IMG/VR virus record: IMGVR_UViG_3300034682_000436
Coordinates: 1-30,610 of that record
Direction: 5' to 3' (one strand)
Origin: a virus
Length of the DNA: 30,610 bases
Under the pieces are notes generated by a model that was not told the origin of the DNA, made no database searches, and saw only the letters and a list, made by a program, of their open reading frames with translations. Below are positions 24,785 to 30,610 of this stretch, one piece after another. The position numbers were made by a program, and so were the translations under genes. Position 1 is the stretch's first letter. Each line of letters starts with the position of its first letter.

Positions 24785-25210
24785 TTATTTCCAGGTTTCG
24801 CCATTTAAGGCTGAAAGCACTGTTTGATGTGTTACACCAAACATTCTCCCTAGCCCTCTGGCTCCATAAACCTTATGACGTGGAATGTAGTTTTCTCTGA
24901 TGAACTGGACGCTGTCCATTGTTAGCTTACTCATACCATTCAGCTCACCAGCTACTAAGTAGCTAAGGTCAAATTTGGTTTTCTGAATGTGGCATGCAGA
25001 ACATAGTAGTTGGCACTTTTCAACCTCAGCATAAAACACCGAATCTGCGTGATAGTGCATCTCGCTTACATTTGCTGATTTGGTGGAAGGATCTATGTGG
25101 TCAAACTGAAGCGAATCTTTGGATCCGCAACTCGCGCAACGACCACCCAACTTTTCCATGGCCTTAGCAAGCCTAGCCCTTCGATTAAGATAGTAATCTT
25201 TGCTCGGCAT
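24785..25210 (-). CDS. HNH homing endonuclease inside a tRNA gene
   Basis: This 141-aa protein starts at the ATG at 25210; a longer frame to 25306 merely reads through tRNA sequence. It has an HNH domain with two zinc-binding Cys pairs (CASCG at residues 25-29, then FDHIDP, then CSACH), and the His of the active site in DHIDP. The C-terminal part ([23 protein letters not shown]) looks like a helix-turn-helix DNA-binding segment. Its ribosome binding site lies in the 5' tRNA fragment. Its stop codon abuts the 3' tRNA fragment. A free-standing homing endonuclease of this kind normally cuts an allele that lacks it and copies itself over. Its presence in a tRNA array is a sign of mobility. Confidence 0.8.
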   Translation of the reverse strand: MPSKDYYLNRRARLAKAMEKLGGRCASCGSKDSLQFDHIDPSTKSANVSEMHYHADSVFYAEVEKCQLLCSACHIQKTKFDLSYLVAGELNGMSKLTMDSVQFIRENYIPRHKVYGARGLGRMFGVTHQTVLSALNGETWK

Positions 25211-25216
25211 TTTCCA

Positions 25217-25240
25217 CCTCTGCCACTGAACTAGACCGGC
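25217..25240 (-). pseudogene. 5' half of the split tRNA gene
   Basis: Five bases after tRNA-Gly, on the minus strand, the sequence GCCGGTC TA GTTC AGTGGCA GAGG reads as a tRNA acceptor 5' strand and D arm. Six of seven acceptor positions complement the GCCCGGC strand of the 3' half. The D stem is imperfect at its end, where the HNH gene begins. The spacing of five bases equals that between the two intact tRNAs. The anticodon arm is missing, so the identity is unknown. Confidence 0.62.
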
Positions 25241-25245
25241 GAATT

Positions 25246-25320
25246 TGGAGCATCTGGCGGGGATCGAACCCGCATCTTCTGGTTGGAAGCCAGACGTAAT
25301 TCCCAAACTACGACAGATGC
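25246..25320 (-). tRNA. tRNA-Gly (UCC)
   Basis: A complete 75-base cloverleaf with encoded CCA. The acceptor pairs GCATCTG with CAGATGC in all seven positions. The D arm is GTAG/TTAC, the anticodon stem TCTGG/CCAGA encloses CTTCCAA with anticodon TCC, and the T arm is GCGGG, TTCGATC, CCCGC. It reads GGA-type glycine codons. The D stem has a weak G-T pair. It is part of an array between Q and the lysis genes. Confidence 0.92.
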
Positions 25321-25325
25321 AGAAT

Positions 25326-25400
25326 TGGCGGGACAGGAAGGATTCGAACCTTCGACCATTCGGTTAACAGCCGAACGCACAACCGCTGTGCTTCTGACCC
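25326..25400 (-). tRNA. tRNA-Asn (GUU)
   Basis: A complete 75-base cloverleaf with encoded CCA. The anticodon stem TTCGG/CCGAA encloses CTGTTAA with anticodon GTT. The D stem GCAC/GTGC and T stem GAAGG/CCTTC are perfect. The acceptor pairs GGGTCAG with CTGTCCC except for one T-T mismatch at position 4-69. It is first of the array, five bases from tRNA-Gly. Confidence 0.92.
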
Positions 25401-25407
25401 TGAAACG

Positions 25408-25434
25408 AAAAAGCCCCGCACGATGGCGAGGCTT
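25408..25434 (-). terminator. late-leader terminator (tR'-like)
   Basis: On the minus strand a nine-pair stem (AAGCCTCGC with GCGGGGCTT, one G-U pair) encloses a six-base loop and runs into TTTTT. It lies between Q and the tRNA array, just after the candidate late promoter. This is where the lambdoid tR' lies; Q would antiterminate it. Confidence 0.82.
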
Positions 25435-25479
25435 CGAATTCATTCATGTTACACACAACACTGGCAACATATACGAATT

Positions 25480-25508
25480 ATTTTGCTCATTTGTTCATTA
25501 AATTGCAA
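25480..25508 (-). promoter_or_regulatory. candidate late promoter (pR'-like)
   Basis: On the minus strand TTGCAA (25503-25508) and CAAAAT (25480-25485) are separated by 17 bases and overlap the end of Q. Each hexamer matches four of six consensus positions, so the call depends on position: late promoters of lambdoid phages follow Q and precede a terminator, as here. No Q-binding element is recognised. Confidence 0.35.
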
Positions 25509-25995
25509 GCACGTTGTGTGATTTATTTGCAATTTTCATCACATTTTCGCGATCGTTAAACGCATTTTGCAGCGGCTGGTATAAACAGAACAGTGAAGCA
25601 TTGATGATTTGCTTCACCTCTCTGCGGATTGTCGAGATGCTTGGGTGTTTATACTGATTGCCGCCACGAGTCTTCATCAGGCGAGGCTTACTTACTGCAT
25701 GCTGCCATGATGCAATTCGGATCTCGCTGGAGTTGCAGACGTAGTAGGCGAAGATAACCCGCCAGGCATTTTCATCCACATTCTTCAGGTAGTGGCGAAT
25801 GACAGCATCAATGAGCATCCCGTCATCATCACTACATACCGGCCGTGATGCTTGCTGGGGCTCGACGGTAGCCATGAATCTGGCAATCATGTTGATCATC
25901 GCTTTATCAATCTTGCCGGTCTGGCACCATGCGCCCCACAACTGGAGCCACTGGTCTACCCATTGATGCTGGTCGTTGGTTAATTCCAGTTTCAT
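25498..25995 (-). CDS. Q: late antitermination protein Q (phage 21-like)
   Basis: This 165-aa protein resembles the phage 21/DLP12-type Q family: a start with WVDQWLQLWGAWCQTG, the conserved RPVCSDDDGMLIDAVI stretch at about residues 51-66, a helical centre, and a basic HTH-like end (KHPSISTIRREVKQIINASL). Q binds DNA at the late promoter, joins paused RNA polymerase and lets it read past terminators into the late genes. Its length is close to that of phage 21 Q, which fits the S21-like holin downstream. Its start overlaps the stop of a 38-aa gene (TAATG). No zinc motif is present, as expected for this type. Confidence 0.85.
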   Translation of the reverse strand: MKLELTNDQHQWVDQWLQLWGAWCQTGKIDKAMINMIARFMATVEPQQASRPVCSDDDGMLIDAVIRHYLKNVDENAWRVIFAYYVCNSSEIRIASWQHAVSKPRLMKTRGGNQYKHPSISTIRREVKQIINASLFCLYQPLQNAFNDRENVMKIANKSHNVLAI

Positions 25996-26111
25996 TATGC
26001 GGCTTCCTTCTGTGGCTGGTTGGTTTTGGTCTGGCTGTGCTTTGCTACTGGTGGCATGCTGGCGCGCTTAACGCTTTCTGCCTGGTATCGCAGGAAGTCG
26101 GCGTGGTTCAT
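25995..26111 (-). CDS. 38-aa peptide gene between ninG and Q
   Basis: A 38-codon frame on the minus strand starts [18 protein letters not shown]. It has a strong ribosome binding site (AGGAGG, five bases upstream). The start overlaps the ninG stop (ATGA) and its stop overlaps the Q start (TAATG), so the peptide is translationally coupled on both sides. That overlap pattern and its charged helical start support real coding. I do not know its function. Confidence 0.65.
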   Translation of the reverse strand: MNHADFLRYQAESVKRASMPPVAKHSQTKTNQPQKEAA

Positions 26112-26740
26112 GCGGCCTCCTGTCGGCGGGCCCGGCGTTTTTCCAGCGCGCGGGCTTTACGGGTGAAAATGGATTTGATGCGCTGCAGGTATGGGATGTC
26201 GAACCGGCGGACGTAATTGTCGTTGTTTATCGCCTCAACTTTTTCGGCACCGATGCGCTCAATAAGGCCCTGTTCAAATGCCTTTTGCGCGCCGTCCCGA
26301 TCCCGGTTGCAATAGACGCACTGGGCTGCGGTATTGTGAAGGTTGAAAGCCAGGTGCGCCGCTGCGCCGCGGGTGCGGTAGTGGCCGCAGTCCATGGTTC
26401 CGCCAAACTTCTGCTCCGGCAGCCTGCCGCAACTGATGCACGGCTTACCTGCATCCCTCAGACGGACGTACCGGTTGAAAGCCGCCTGCGCTTCGGCCCT
26501 CCACTGCGGTTTCGTTTTCAGCGCCACCTTTCTCGCTTTCAGATCCCGGCGTTCCGCGCGCTCTTTCTCTTTGCGTTCCTTGATGCGTTTCGCCGCGGCC
26601 TTAACCCTCTCCTTCTCGCGTTCTTCCATCGCGAGGATTGCGCCATGTTCCGGGCTACACCAGCGGATCCGGATGTCGTGGAATTTCGGCACGAAGTATT
26701 CACCGCATACTTTGCACTTACGGCGGGATGGTTTACGCAT
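26108..26740 (-). CDS. ninG: NinG/Rap recombination protein
   Basis: This 210-aa protein starts at the ATG at 26740 (AAGGTGG upstream), overlapping ninI by eight bases. It matches lambda NinG: the N-terminal zinc-binding part ([10 protein letters not shown], then WCSPEHG), a long Lys/Glu/Arg-rich helix, and the C-terminal HNH-like part ([28 protein letters not shown]). NinG/Rap is a structure-specific endonuclease that acts on branched DNA in phage recombination, with Red in lambda. The order ninI-ninG differs from that in lambda, where ninG comes before ninI. Confidence 0.9.
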   Translation of the reverse strand: MRKPSRRKCKVCGEYFVPKFHDIRIRWCSPEHGAILAMEEREKERVKAAAKRIKERKEKERAERRDLKARKVALKTKPQWRAEAQAAFNRYVRLRDAGKPCISCGRLPEQKFGGTMDCGHYRTRGAAAHLAFNLHNTAAQCVYCNRDRDGAQKAFEQGLIERIGAEKVEAINNDNYVRRFDIPYLQRIKSIFTRKARALEKRRARRQEAA

Positions 26741-27401
26741 GGGAACCACCTTGAACCTGTACCAGTGTGAGGTTTCCGCAGAACACGGCACCGGTATCGA
26801 TGTACATCTGGTTGGCATACTTCAGGGGCTGGCGAGCTGGAGTGTGTCCGAAGATAAATAGATCAGCACCGGCTATCGGCGAGACAATGCCGTCCTGAGC
26901 GTCGCTAACCCGATCGCGATTCCAGATGACCATGTCTTTCGGGACCGGCTTGTCGAACGCATATTCGTTATGCGGGTAGTCAGCGTGGCAGATAACGACC
27001 TTCCGTTCAGCGGTAACCAACTCGATGATGAGTGGCAACTCAGCCGCTTTATGGACCAGAGCCTTAGCCAGCACCTCTTTGTCATAGTCGAGATTGAAGA
27101 ACCAACCGCCACCGTTTACCAACCAGTGATTGACGTCCCCATACTCCGATAGCCCATCAATCATCATCTGCTCATGGTTTCCTCGCACAGCCCGGAGCCA
27201 AGGCATAGTAATCAACTCCAGGCACTCGACGTTTTCCGCGCCGCGGTCAACAAGGTCACCAACCGAAATCAGCAAATCACGCGCCGGGTCGAACGAAACT
27301 TTTTCGAGCTCATTCATCAGCAGCGTGTAACACCCATGCAGGTCGCCTACGACGAAGATATTGCGCCAGTCAGCGCCATTAATGCGTTGATACATGCTCA
27401 T
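26733..27401 (-). CDS. ninI: NinI serine/threonine protein phosphatase
   Basis: This 222-aa protein is close to lambda protein phosphatase (orf221). All metal-binding motifs are present: GDLHG (19-23), GDLVDRG (48-54), GNHEQ (74-78), [10 protein letters not shown] and [11 protein letters not shown]. The likely start is ATG 27401 with GAGGAG upstream; an ATG two codons later is also possible. The enzyme uses two metal ions, usually Mn2+, to remove phosphate from Ser/Thr (and possibly Tyr/His). It overlaps ninE by four bases. Its target in infection is not known. Confidence 0.93.
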   Translation of the reverse strand: MSMYQRINGADWRNIFVVGDLHGCYTLLMNELEKVSFDPARDLLISVGDLVDRGAENVECLELITMPWLRAVRGNHEQMMIDGLSEYGDVNHWLVNGGGWFFNLDYDKEVLAKALVHKAAELPLIIELVTAERKVVICHADYPHNEYAFDKPVPKDMVIWNRDRVSDAQDGIVSPIAGADLFIFGHTPARQPLKYANQMYIDTGAVFCGNLTLVQVQGGSHA

Positions 27402-27568
27402 GCGGATTTTCTCCTCGCCGCGAGACGCAGCCATTTCTGATCCACCAGGCGGGCGGTGTAGTCTTTCAGTGTCGGGATGTCGGACGGCTTAACCACGGAC
27501 TTGCGCTGGCGGCGAGCCGGAACGCGGAAGATTTCGTTTGTGATGACGCGGGAAAGTGGGCTACTCAT
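27398..27568 (-). CDS. ninE: NinE-like small protein
   Basis: This 56-aa protein begins at the ATG at 27568 (GAGGG upstream). Its second half ([27 protein letters not shown]) resembles lambda NinE, which has a like pattern of Asp-x-x-T, YTAxLxDxxWLRxxAR at its C-terminus. It is basic, with Arg-rich ends, and might bind nucleic acid. Function is not known. The longer frame upstream to 27721 overlaps the HNH gene and is not coding-like. It overlaps both neighbours by four to eight bases. Confidence 0.72.
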   Translation of the reverse strand: MSSPLSRVITNEIFRVPARRQRKSVVKPSDIPTLKDYTARLVDQKWLRLAARRKSA

Positions 27569-28133
27569 TGCGCTCACCCTCAAATCGCCAGTTATACCCT
27601 TTATGGTAAGATGAGTGACCTGCGCAGCACCTGCTAATGCAGCCACTGTCGAACCCATCACGAACCGCATCCATAGCGGCAGCGTAGCGAACCTCTTTTC
27701 CTGTAACACGGCATGTGGCAATTACCGCTTTACTTGCGTTGTGATCCTCACCGAACCTACCGAGCTGATTTGGGATAACACCAAGATCGCTATAGGCATG
27801 GCGAAGATTGTTTGACGGAGTTGTCCATTCAAGGTTTTCAGCGCGGTTATCTTTTTTGTTGCCGTTTTTATGGTTAACAACTAATCCGTCGTCGTAACCG
27901 TCGCAAAATGCAATGGCGACAAGCCTGTGAGCTGCATACTTTTTGCCGCGAATCTTTATCTGAAGGTAACCAGTGGTATGCACGTCAAACGGCTTCAAGT
28001 CCTTACCTTCTAAAACCTTCTTGTAGCCACTCATCACGCTAACGGTGCGCGTTAAGGATCGGAATCGACCATAATTACTGACTTCATAATCGCTTGATAT
28101 AGAAGTTTTTTTCCAAATCTCTTCTTCAAACAT
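27561..28133 (-). CDS. NUMOD4-HNH homing endonuclease in nin region
   Basis: This 190-aa protein starts at ATG 28133 (AAGGA upstream). The N-terminal NUMOD4-like part (EIWKKTSISSDYEVSNYGRFRS) is followed by the HNH core (AAHRLVAIAFCDGY, VVNHKNGNKKDNRAENLEW) with the His-Asn motif, and a C-terminal NUMOD1-like part (AVIATCRVTGKEVRYAAAMDAV). These modules bind DNA and cut it. It lies between ninB and ninE, overlapping each by eight bases, so it uses their ends for its own ribosome binding and stop regions. It is probably a free-standing mobile gene that replaced genes between ninB and ninE. It differs from the HNH gene in the tRNA array and belongs to another subgroup. Confidence 0.85.
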   Translation of the reverse strand: MFEEEIWKKTSISSDYEVSNYGRFRSLTRTVSVMSGYKKVLEGKDLKPFDVHTTGYLQIKIRGKKYAAHRLVAIAFCDGYDDGLVVNHKNGNKKDNRAENLEWTTPSNNLRHAYSDLGVIPNQLGRFGEDHNASKAVIATCRVTGKEVRYAAAMDAVRDGFDSGCISRCCAGHSSYHKGYNWRFEGERNE

Positions 28134-28557
28134 GGTCGTGTCCTTTTGAGTGATATTCGGAGTTGGCCGGGATCCGCAATTTGATACCGCGTTCAGCACA
28201 CCAGACTTCAATACGGCGCAGGTAGAAGGTCATTTCTTCGGTGTCGAGTAGCTTGGTGGACTTCACCATCTTGGTTTCACCAAGAACGGTTACAGGCTTG
28301 GCGGGACAGAACATATCCTTCAGGAACTCGTGAAGGTCTTCTTCGGTTAACTTGCTTTCGGAGTAGTGGTTGACGGCAGATGCAACGTCGCTATTCCACA
28401 TCCAGAGAAGAGAATTTTGGGAGAGGCTGCGCTTGTCTTTCCAGGGCTTGATGATGAGGCGATAGCAGTCGCCAGATTCCAGCATTGGCTGTATCTGCTG
28501 CCCGATGGCGGAAAAGTTGGATTTGTGCAGACGGATGCCGTCTTTGTTCATGCTCAT
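28126..28557 (-). CDS. ninB: NinB-like recombination mediator protein
   Basis: This 143-aa protein resembles the NinB family: a start with LHKSNFSAIGQQIQPML, then the conserved KRSLSQNSLLWMWNSDVASAV and TEEMTFYLRRIEVWCAERGIKL. In lambda NinB (Orf) binds single-stranded DNA-binding protein and helps load recombinases. The HNH gene overlaps its end. The ATG overlaps the stop of the 31-aa peptide gene (ATGA). Divergent from lambda NinB, but the family is recognisable. Confidence 0.8.
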   Translation of the reverse strand: MSMNKDGIRLHKSNFSAIGQQIQPMLESGDCYRLIIKPWKDKRSLSQNSLLWMWNSDVASAVNHYSESKLTEEDLHEFLKDMFCPAKPVTVLGETKMVKSTKLLDTEEMTFYLRRIEVWCAERGIKLRIPANSEYHSKGHDHV

Positions 28558-28649
28558 ACGGCCTCCTTAACGGAAACCGCAGAATGCAGAAAATCGCAGG
28601 TGCATTTCTGCATCTGTGACAACGTGGAAAGTTCAGATTGTGGTCGCAT
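28554..28649 (-). CDS. 31-aa peptide gene at start of nin block
   Basis: A 31-codon frame (MRPQSELSTLSQMQKCTCDF at the start) on the minus strand ends as ATGA with the ninB start, so it is coupled to it. Its ribosome binding site (GGGGA) lies in the loop of a perfect hairpin and its ATG in the stem, so translation is probably controlled by RNA structure. It contains a further inverted repeat. No family is known to me. Confidence 0.55.
   Translation of the reverse strand: MRPQSELSTLSQMQKCTCDFLHSAVSVKEAV
28584..28613. repeat. perfect 9-bp inverted repeat in small peptide gene
   Basis: ATGCAGAAA and TTTCTGCAT are separated by 12 bases. It lies within the 31-aa gene and near two longer inverted repeats. 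It may form an RNA hairpin or be a protein-binding site. Confidence 0.55.
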
Positions 28650-28668
28650 TTAAGTCCCCTTAAATGCG
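28645..28668 (-). promoter_or_regulatory. perfect hairpin covering a ribosome binding site and start codon
   Basis: On the minus strand CGCATTTAAG pairs with CTTAAATGCG in all ten positions around a four-base GGGA loop. The loop holds the ribosome binding site and the right arm holds the ATG of the 31-aa gene. This would hide the start and make translation of the peptide, and perhaps the coupled ninB, depend on unfolding. Confidence 0.65.
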
Positions 28669-28671
28669 AAG

Positions 28672-28706
28672 AAGTCACCGCCGGGTGTTCAGTCCTGCGG
28701 TGACTT
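28672..28706. repeat. perfect 10-bp inverted repeat near promoter start
   Basis: AAGTCACCGC and GCGGTGACTT are separated by 15 bases. The right copy lies about where transcription from the candidate promoter would begin, so it may be an operator. In a read-through RNA it would form a hairpin next to the hairpin at 28645-28668. Confidence 0.6.
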
Positions 28707-28707
28707 A

Positions 28708-28736
28708 ATTATGGCTGGCTGATAACGAATAATCAA
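28708..28736 (-). promoter_or_regulatory. candidate sigma-70 promoter upstream of nin block
   Basis: On the minus strand TTGATT (28731-28736) and CATAAT (28708-28713) are separated by exactly 17 bases. The -10 matches five of six and the -35 four of six consensus bases. It lies in the only non-coding gap of this block, so it could give the nin genes their own start. It is predicted from sequence only. Confidence 0.5.
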
Positions 28737-28770
28737 ACGTTGCTTGACGTTTAGTTATGCGTCGAATGGG

Positions 28771-28947
28771 TTAGGCATCGCGCTTCTCCTTGGGTGGTGC
28801 ATCTAACATGACGCGCTCCATGCGGCGACCACATGCCAGGCGAACTTTGCGTGCAACCTTCTCGATCGCCAGTGCAGGCTTACCGAGCAGTGAGCACAGA
28901 ATCAGGTTCGGCAGCACCACGGTGATTACGTAGCGGTTGAAGGTCAC
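28771..28947 (-). CDS. small hydrophobic/basic phage protein (GTG start)
   Basis: This 58-aa protein starts at GTG 28947, which overlaps the stop of the preceding gene (GTGA) and has a very strong ribosome binding site (AGGAGG). The frame runs on upstream but without a start signal as good. Residues 6-25 are hydrophobic (YVITVVLPNLILCSLLG). The C-terminal half is basic with Arg-rich helices (KVRLACGRRMERV). It could be a peripheral membrane or nucleic-acid binding protein. I do not recognise it. Confidence 0.6.
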   Translation of the reverse strand: MTFNRYVITVVLPNLILCSLLGKPALAIEKVARKVRLACGRRMERVMLDAPPKEKRDA

Positions 28948-29627
28948 GGCTTCACCTCCTGCTGCGGCGCTTCTGGTGCGGCGGCGAGCATTTTCGAGTA
29001 GCAATGCACTGTATTCAGCCAGAACCCAACCACCGATTGTCCAGCACGCAACATATCTTTTGTTGGGTCAATCGGAACAAGTTTCCATCCATTAGGAATT
29101 GGTGGAGTATTAACGATTTCATCCTGAAGCGCGGCAGCAGCTCGCTCCAAAAGCTCAGGTGATTTGATCTCTCCTTTTTCTCGAAGATATTTAGCTCTAC
29201 CAGTAAGCATGCAAATAAAATCATCTGGAGACTTGTAAGCCGTCGTTACAGGTTCGGAACCCTGAAGCATGGCGGCGCGATAGGCGTTCCAGCCGACAGC
29301 TTTTCCGTGTTCAAACGCGCTGTCAAAGTCATCATCCATTTCCATCGCAGCGGGCACAGATACCGGCGCTGGCGGGGCGGTGTAAAGAGCAACCTCTCCC
29401 TGATGACGAACTGTAAGCATTCCGCCTACTTTTATCTTTTTGCGCATCAGGTCTACATCATCAGCAAATGCAAACCCAATCGGCTCCGCTTCGAGCGATG
29501 CCAGCGCTAGTTTCATCGCTGCCAACGCCATGGCCGCATCTTCGTTTACAACGCCGAGCATAGAATCGCGCTCTTCTTCAAGCTCCGCGATTGTCCTGAG
29601 GAGCCATTCTTTGGTTAATTCAGTCAT
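28944..29627 (-). CDS. accessory phage protein with DUF551/Ea22-type C-terminus
   Basis: This 227-aa protein starts at ATG 29627 (AGGG upstream), a few bases after the stop of the previous gene. The N-terminal 40 residues form a charged helix (LTKEWLLRTIAELEEERD). The C-terminal 50 (PPIPNGWKLVPIDPTKDML, then MLAAAPEAP) match the segment common to many enterobacterial phage accessory proteins, in which a W-x-L-V-P-x-x-PT motif recurs. The centre (DDDFDSAFEHGKAVGWNAYR) also fits. The function of the family is not known. It is among the small host-takeover-type genes upstream of nin. Confidence 0.6.
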   Translation of the reverse strand: MTELTKEWLLRTIAELEEERDSMLGVVNEDAAMALAAMKLALASLEAEPIGFAFADDVDLMRKKIKVGGMLTVRHQGEVALYTAPPAPVSVPAAMEMDDDFDSAFEHGKAVGWNAYRAAMLQGSEPVTTAYKSPDDFICMLTGRAKYLREKGEIKSPELLERAAAALQDEIVNTPPIPNGWKLVPIDPTKDMLRAGQSVVGFWLNTVHCYSKMLAAAPEAPQQEVKP

Positions 29628-29631
29628 AACC

Positions 29632-29925
29632 CTAATTCCCCTTGATGCTGACTTTGACACCAACCTTGCGAATCTCATCGGCGCATCTGTTCACGATACT
29701 CCGGTGAAACTCACAAAAAATTTTCGCCGACTGTGGCCCTAATGGGTGAACATCTTGCGTACTCGGCAGTACAACCTCCCGCGCCTCCAGCTCAGCAATC
29801 CTCTTGTCTTTGGCTTCCAGCTCATCCAGCAGCGCCAGCACGTCGCGAGTTTCCACGAACATATTCGGGTCGAAGTTATCGACAGCTTTAGCCGCGGCTG
29901 CTTTCAATTTGTCGATGTTGGTCAT
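29632..29925 (-). CDS. Ea22-like accessory protein
   Basis: This 97-aa protein starts TNIDKLKAAAAKAVDNFD and has the typical LLDELEAKDKRIAELEA helix of Ea22-like proteins at about residues 32-50. Such proteins are found in the early regions of lambdoid phages and their function is unknown. It overlaps the previous gene by four bases. Confidence 0.65.
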   Translation of the reverse strand: MTNIDKLKAAAAKAVDNFDPNMFVETRDVLALLDELEAKDKRIAELEAREVVLPSTQDVHPLGPQSAKIFCEFHRSIVNRCADEIRKVGVKVSIKGN

Positions 29926-30299
29926 TGGGCGGCCTCCTTGCGAATCTGCTCCCTGAACAAGCGGGCTGAGACGATGATGTCTCTGATGCGTACTGATTTT
30001 TCGTCGAACTGCTCACCACCGTTTTTAATATGCGCATCCAGTTCTGCACTGTGATGCCGAATGAAAGCGTTGAGGTCATGCGCCCGCACTTCAGCCAGGA
30101 AAGCATCTAAAGCAGGCGCTTCGCGTTTCGATGGCAGGTATGTGCCAGGATGTTTCAGGTCGTACACTTCCCCAGCCAGCGCCGCGAATGTGGTTTCAAC
30201 CACATTAAGCAGGGTCGTAACTTCCGCGGGCGACATGTGCTCACCGCAGTCGGCATTCATCCTGGCGTTTTTAATCAGATCTTCGTATTTGTTGCTCAT
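29922..30299 (-). CDS. unknown accessory phage protein
   Basis: This 125-aa protein starts at ATG 30299, overlapping the previous stop (ATGA) with GGGG upstream. A longer frame to 30521 runs inside the previous gene in another frame and is not coding-like. The protein is mainly helical and charged (NKYEDLIKNARMNADCGEHM, then LDAFLAEVRAHDLNAFIRHH). No known motif is visible. Confidence 0.6.
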   Translation of the reverse strand: MSNKYEDLIKNARMNADCGEHMSPAEVTTLLNVVETTFAALAGEVYDLKHPGTYLPSKREAPALDAFLAEVRAHDLNAFIRHHSAELDAHIKNGGEQFDEKSVRIRDIIVSARLFREQIRKEAAQ

Positions 30300-30595
30300 A
30301 CCCCTACCCTCCCCCAAACCATCAATACTCGCTTCATCGCCGGACTGTTGCGGCACTCCTGAAATATTCCGTTGGTGCAGCTGCGCGCGGTGCCATCCTG
30401 CTCTTCCGGCGTCGCCAGGCGATAAGTCACCGTTCGCCAGACCTTGCTCACCCGGACAATCTTGCGGGCCCGCTCCAGGTCGATAGCGTTCTTCGTGATG
30501 CAGTTGATGGTCATGCCGCACTCTGTGGCCACATCCTTCGCGGTGAAGGTCCGGTGCGTTTCGAGATAACGCAGAATTGCCTGTTTGCCTTTCAT
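30296..30595 (-). CDS. winged-helix/HTH DNA-binding phage protein
   Basis: This 99-aa protein has a helix-turn-helix at about residues 6-45 (AILRYLETHRTFTAKDVATE, then NCITKNAIDLERARKIVR) and a strand-like VWRTVTYRLATPE, the pattern of a small winged-helix domain. Similar proteins lie in the replication/nin area of lambdoid phages. A strong ribosome binding site (AAGGGGG) lies upstream, at the edge of the window. It could regulate the neighbouring early genes. The target is unknown. Confidence 0.65.
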   Translation of the reverse strand: MKGKQAILRYLETHRTFTAKDVATECGMTINCITKNAIDLERARKIVRVSKVWRTVTYRLATPEEQDGTARSCTNGIFQECRNSPAMKRVLMVWGRVGV

Positions 30596-30610
30596 GCTGC
30601 CCCCTTGGAG

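Noticed and set aside
24785-25240. Possible group I intron carrying the HNH gene in the tRNA
   Set aside because: The HNH gene fills almost the whole interval between the tRNA halves, leaving no room for intron core sequences, and the anticodon arm is missing on joining. A plain gene insertion fits better.
25211-25306. N-terminal extension of the tRNA-array HNH protein
   Set aside because: The extra 32 codons read through tRNA-Gly and the split tRNA. The ATG at 25210 has a better ribosome binding site and matches HNH protein length.
28738-28765. Seven-codon frame MPNPFDA after the small hydrophobic gene
   Set aside because: It is too short to support as a gene and lacks a clear ribosome binding site of its own.

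Overview
The window is part of a temperate tailed phage or prophage of the Enterobacteriaceae (Enterobacter, Klebsiella, Salmonella or Escherichia type host). Three things point there: lambdoid nin genes, a phage 21-type Q gene and lysis cassette, and a contractile-tail structural module. Nearly everything is on the minus strand, so the late operon runs right to left. Only the first gene (an acyltransferase) and one small membrane-protein gene near 2.9 kb are on the plus strand; both are AT-rich cargo. No integrase, repressor, replication gene or attachment site is visible, so the window covers the delayed-early (nin) end, the whole late operon and the start of the cargo region.

Layout in the direction of transcription. 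At 30.6-28.6 kb there are small accessory genes: a winged-helix-like protein, Ea22-like proteins and others. At 28.7 kb there is a candidate promoter followed by stacked perfect inverted repeats. At 28.65-26.0 kb lies a nin block: a 31-aa peptide, ninB, an HNH homing endonuclease, ninE, ninI (protein phosphatase), ninG and a 38-aa peptide, most overlapping by a few bases. At 26.0-25.4 kb are the antiterminator Q, a probable late promoter and its terminator. At 25.4-24.75 kb is a tRNA array, Asn(GUU), Gly(UCC), and a third tRNA gene split by a second HNH endonuclease gene. At 24.6-23.3 kb is a phage 21-style lysis cassette: dual-start pinholin, SAR lysozyme, and nested Rz/Rz1.

The virion genes follow: a small unknown gene, small and large terminase, portal, Mu F-like head protein, a three-domain Nudix/prohead-protease/scaffold fusion, a cement-like protein, a DUF2184-type major capsid protein, four neck or tail-completion genes, a DUF3383-type sheath, a DUF3277-type tube, a frameshifted tail-assembly chaperone, the tape measure, a compact baseplate (Dit-like protein, plug, hub, spike, gp25-like wedge, J-like wedge, DUF2612-like protein), the tail fibre and its chaperone. 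The module ends with a 51-aa zinc-ribbon protein and a convergent O-antigen-type acyltransferase, a likely lysogenic-conversion gene.

The most notable observations are: a -1 frameshift site (eight T) that adds 107 residues to the tail chaperone and explains an apparent intergenic gap; the Nudix domain fused to the capsid maturation protease and scaffold; one FCCH/Ig-like module repeated in the sheath, the baseplate J protein and the cement-like protein; the tRNA gene interrupted by an HNH gene; and an inverted repeat that buries the start codon of a nin-region peptide.
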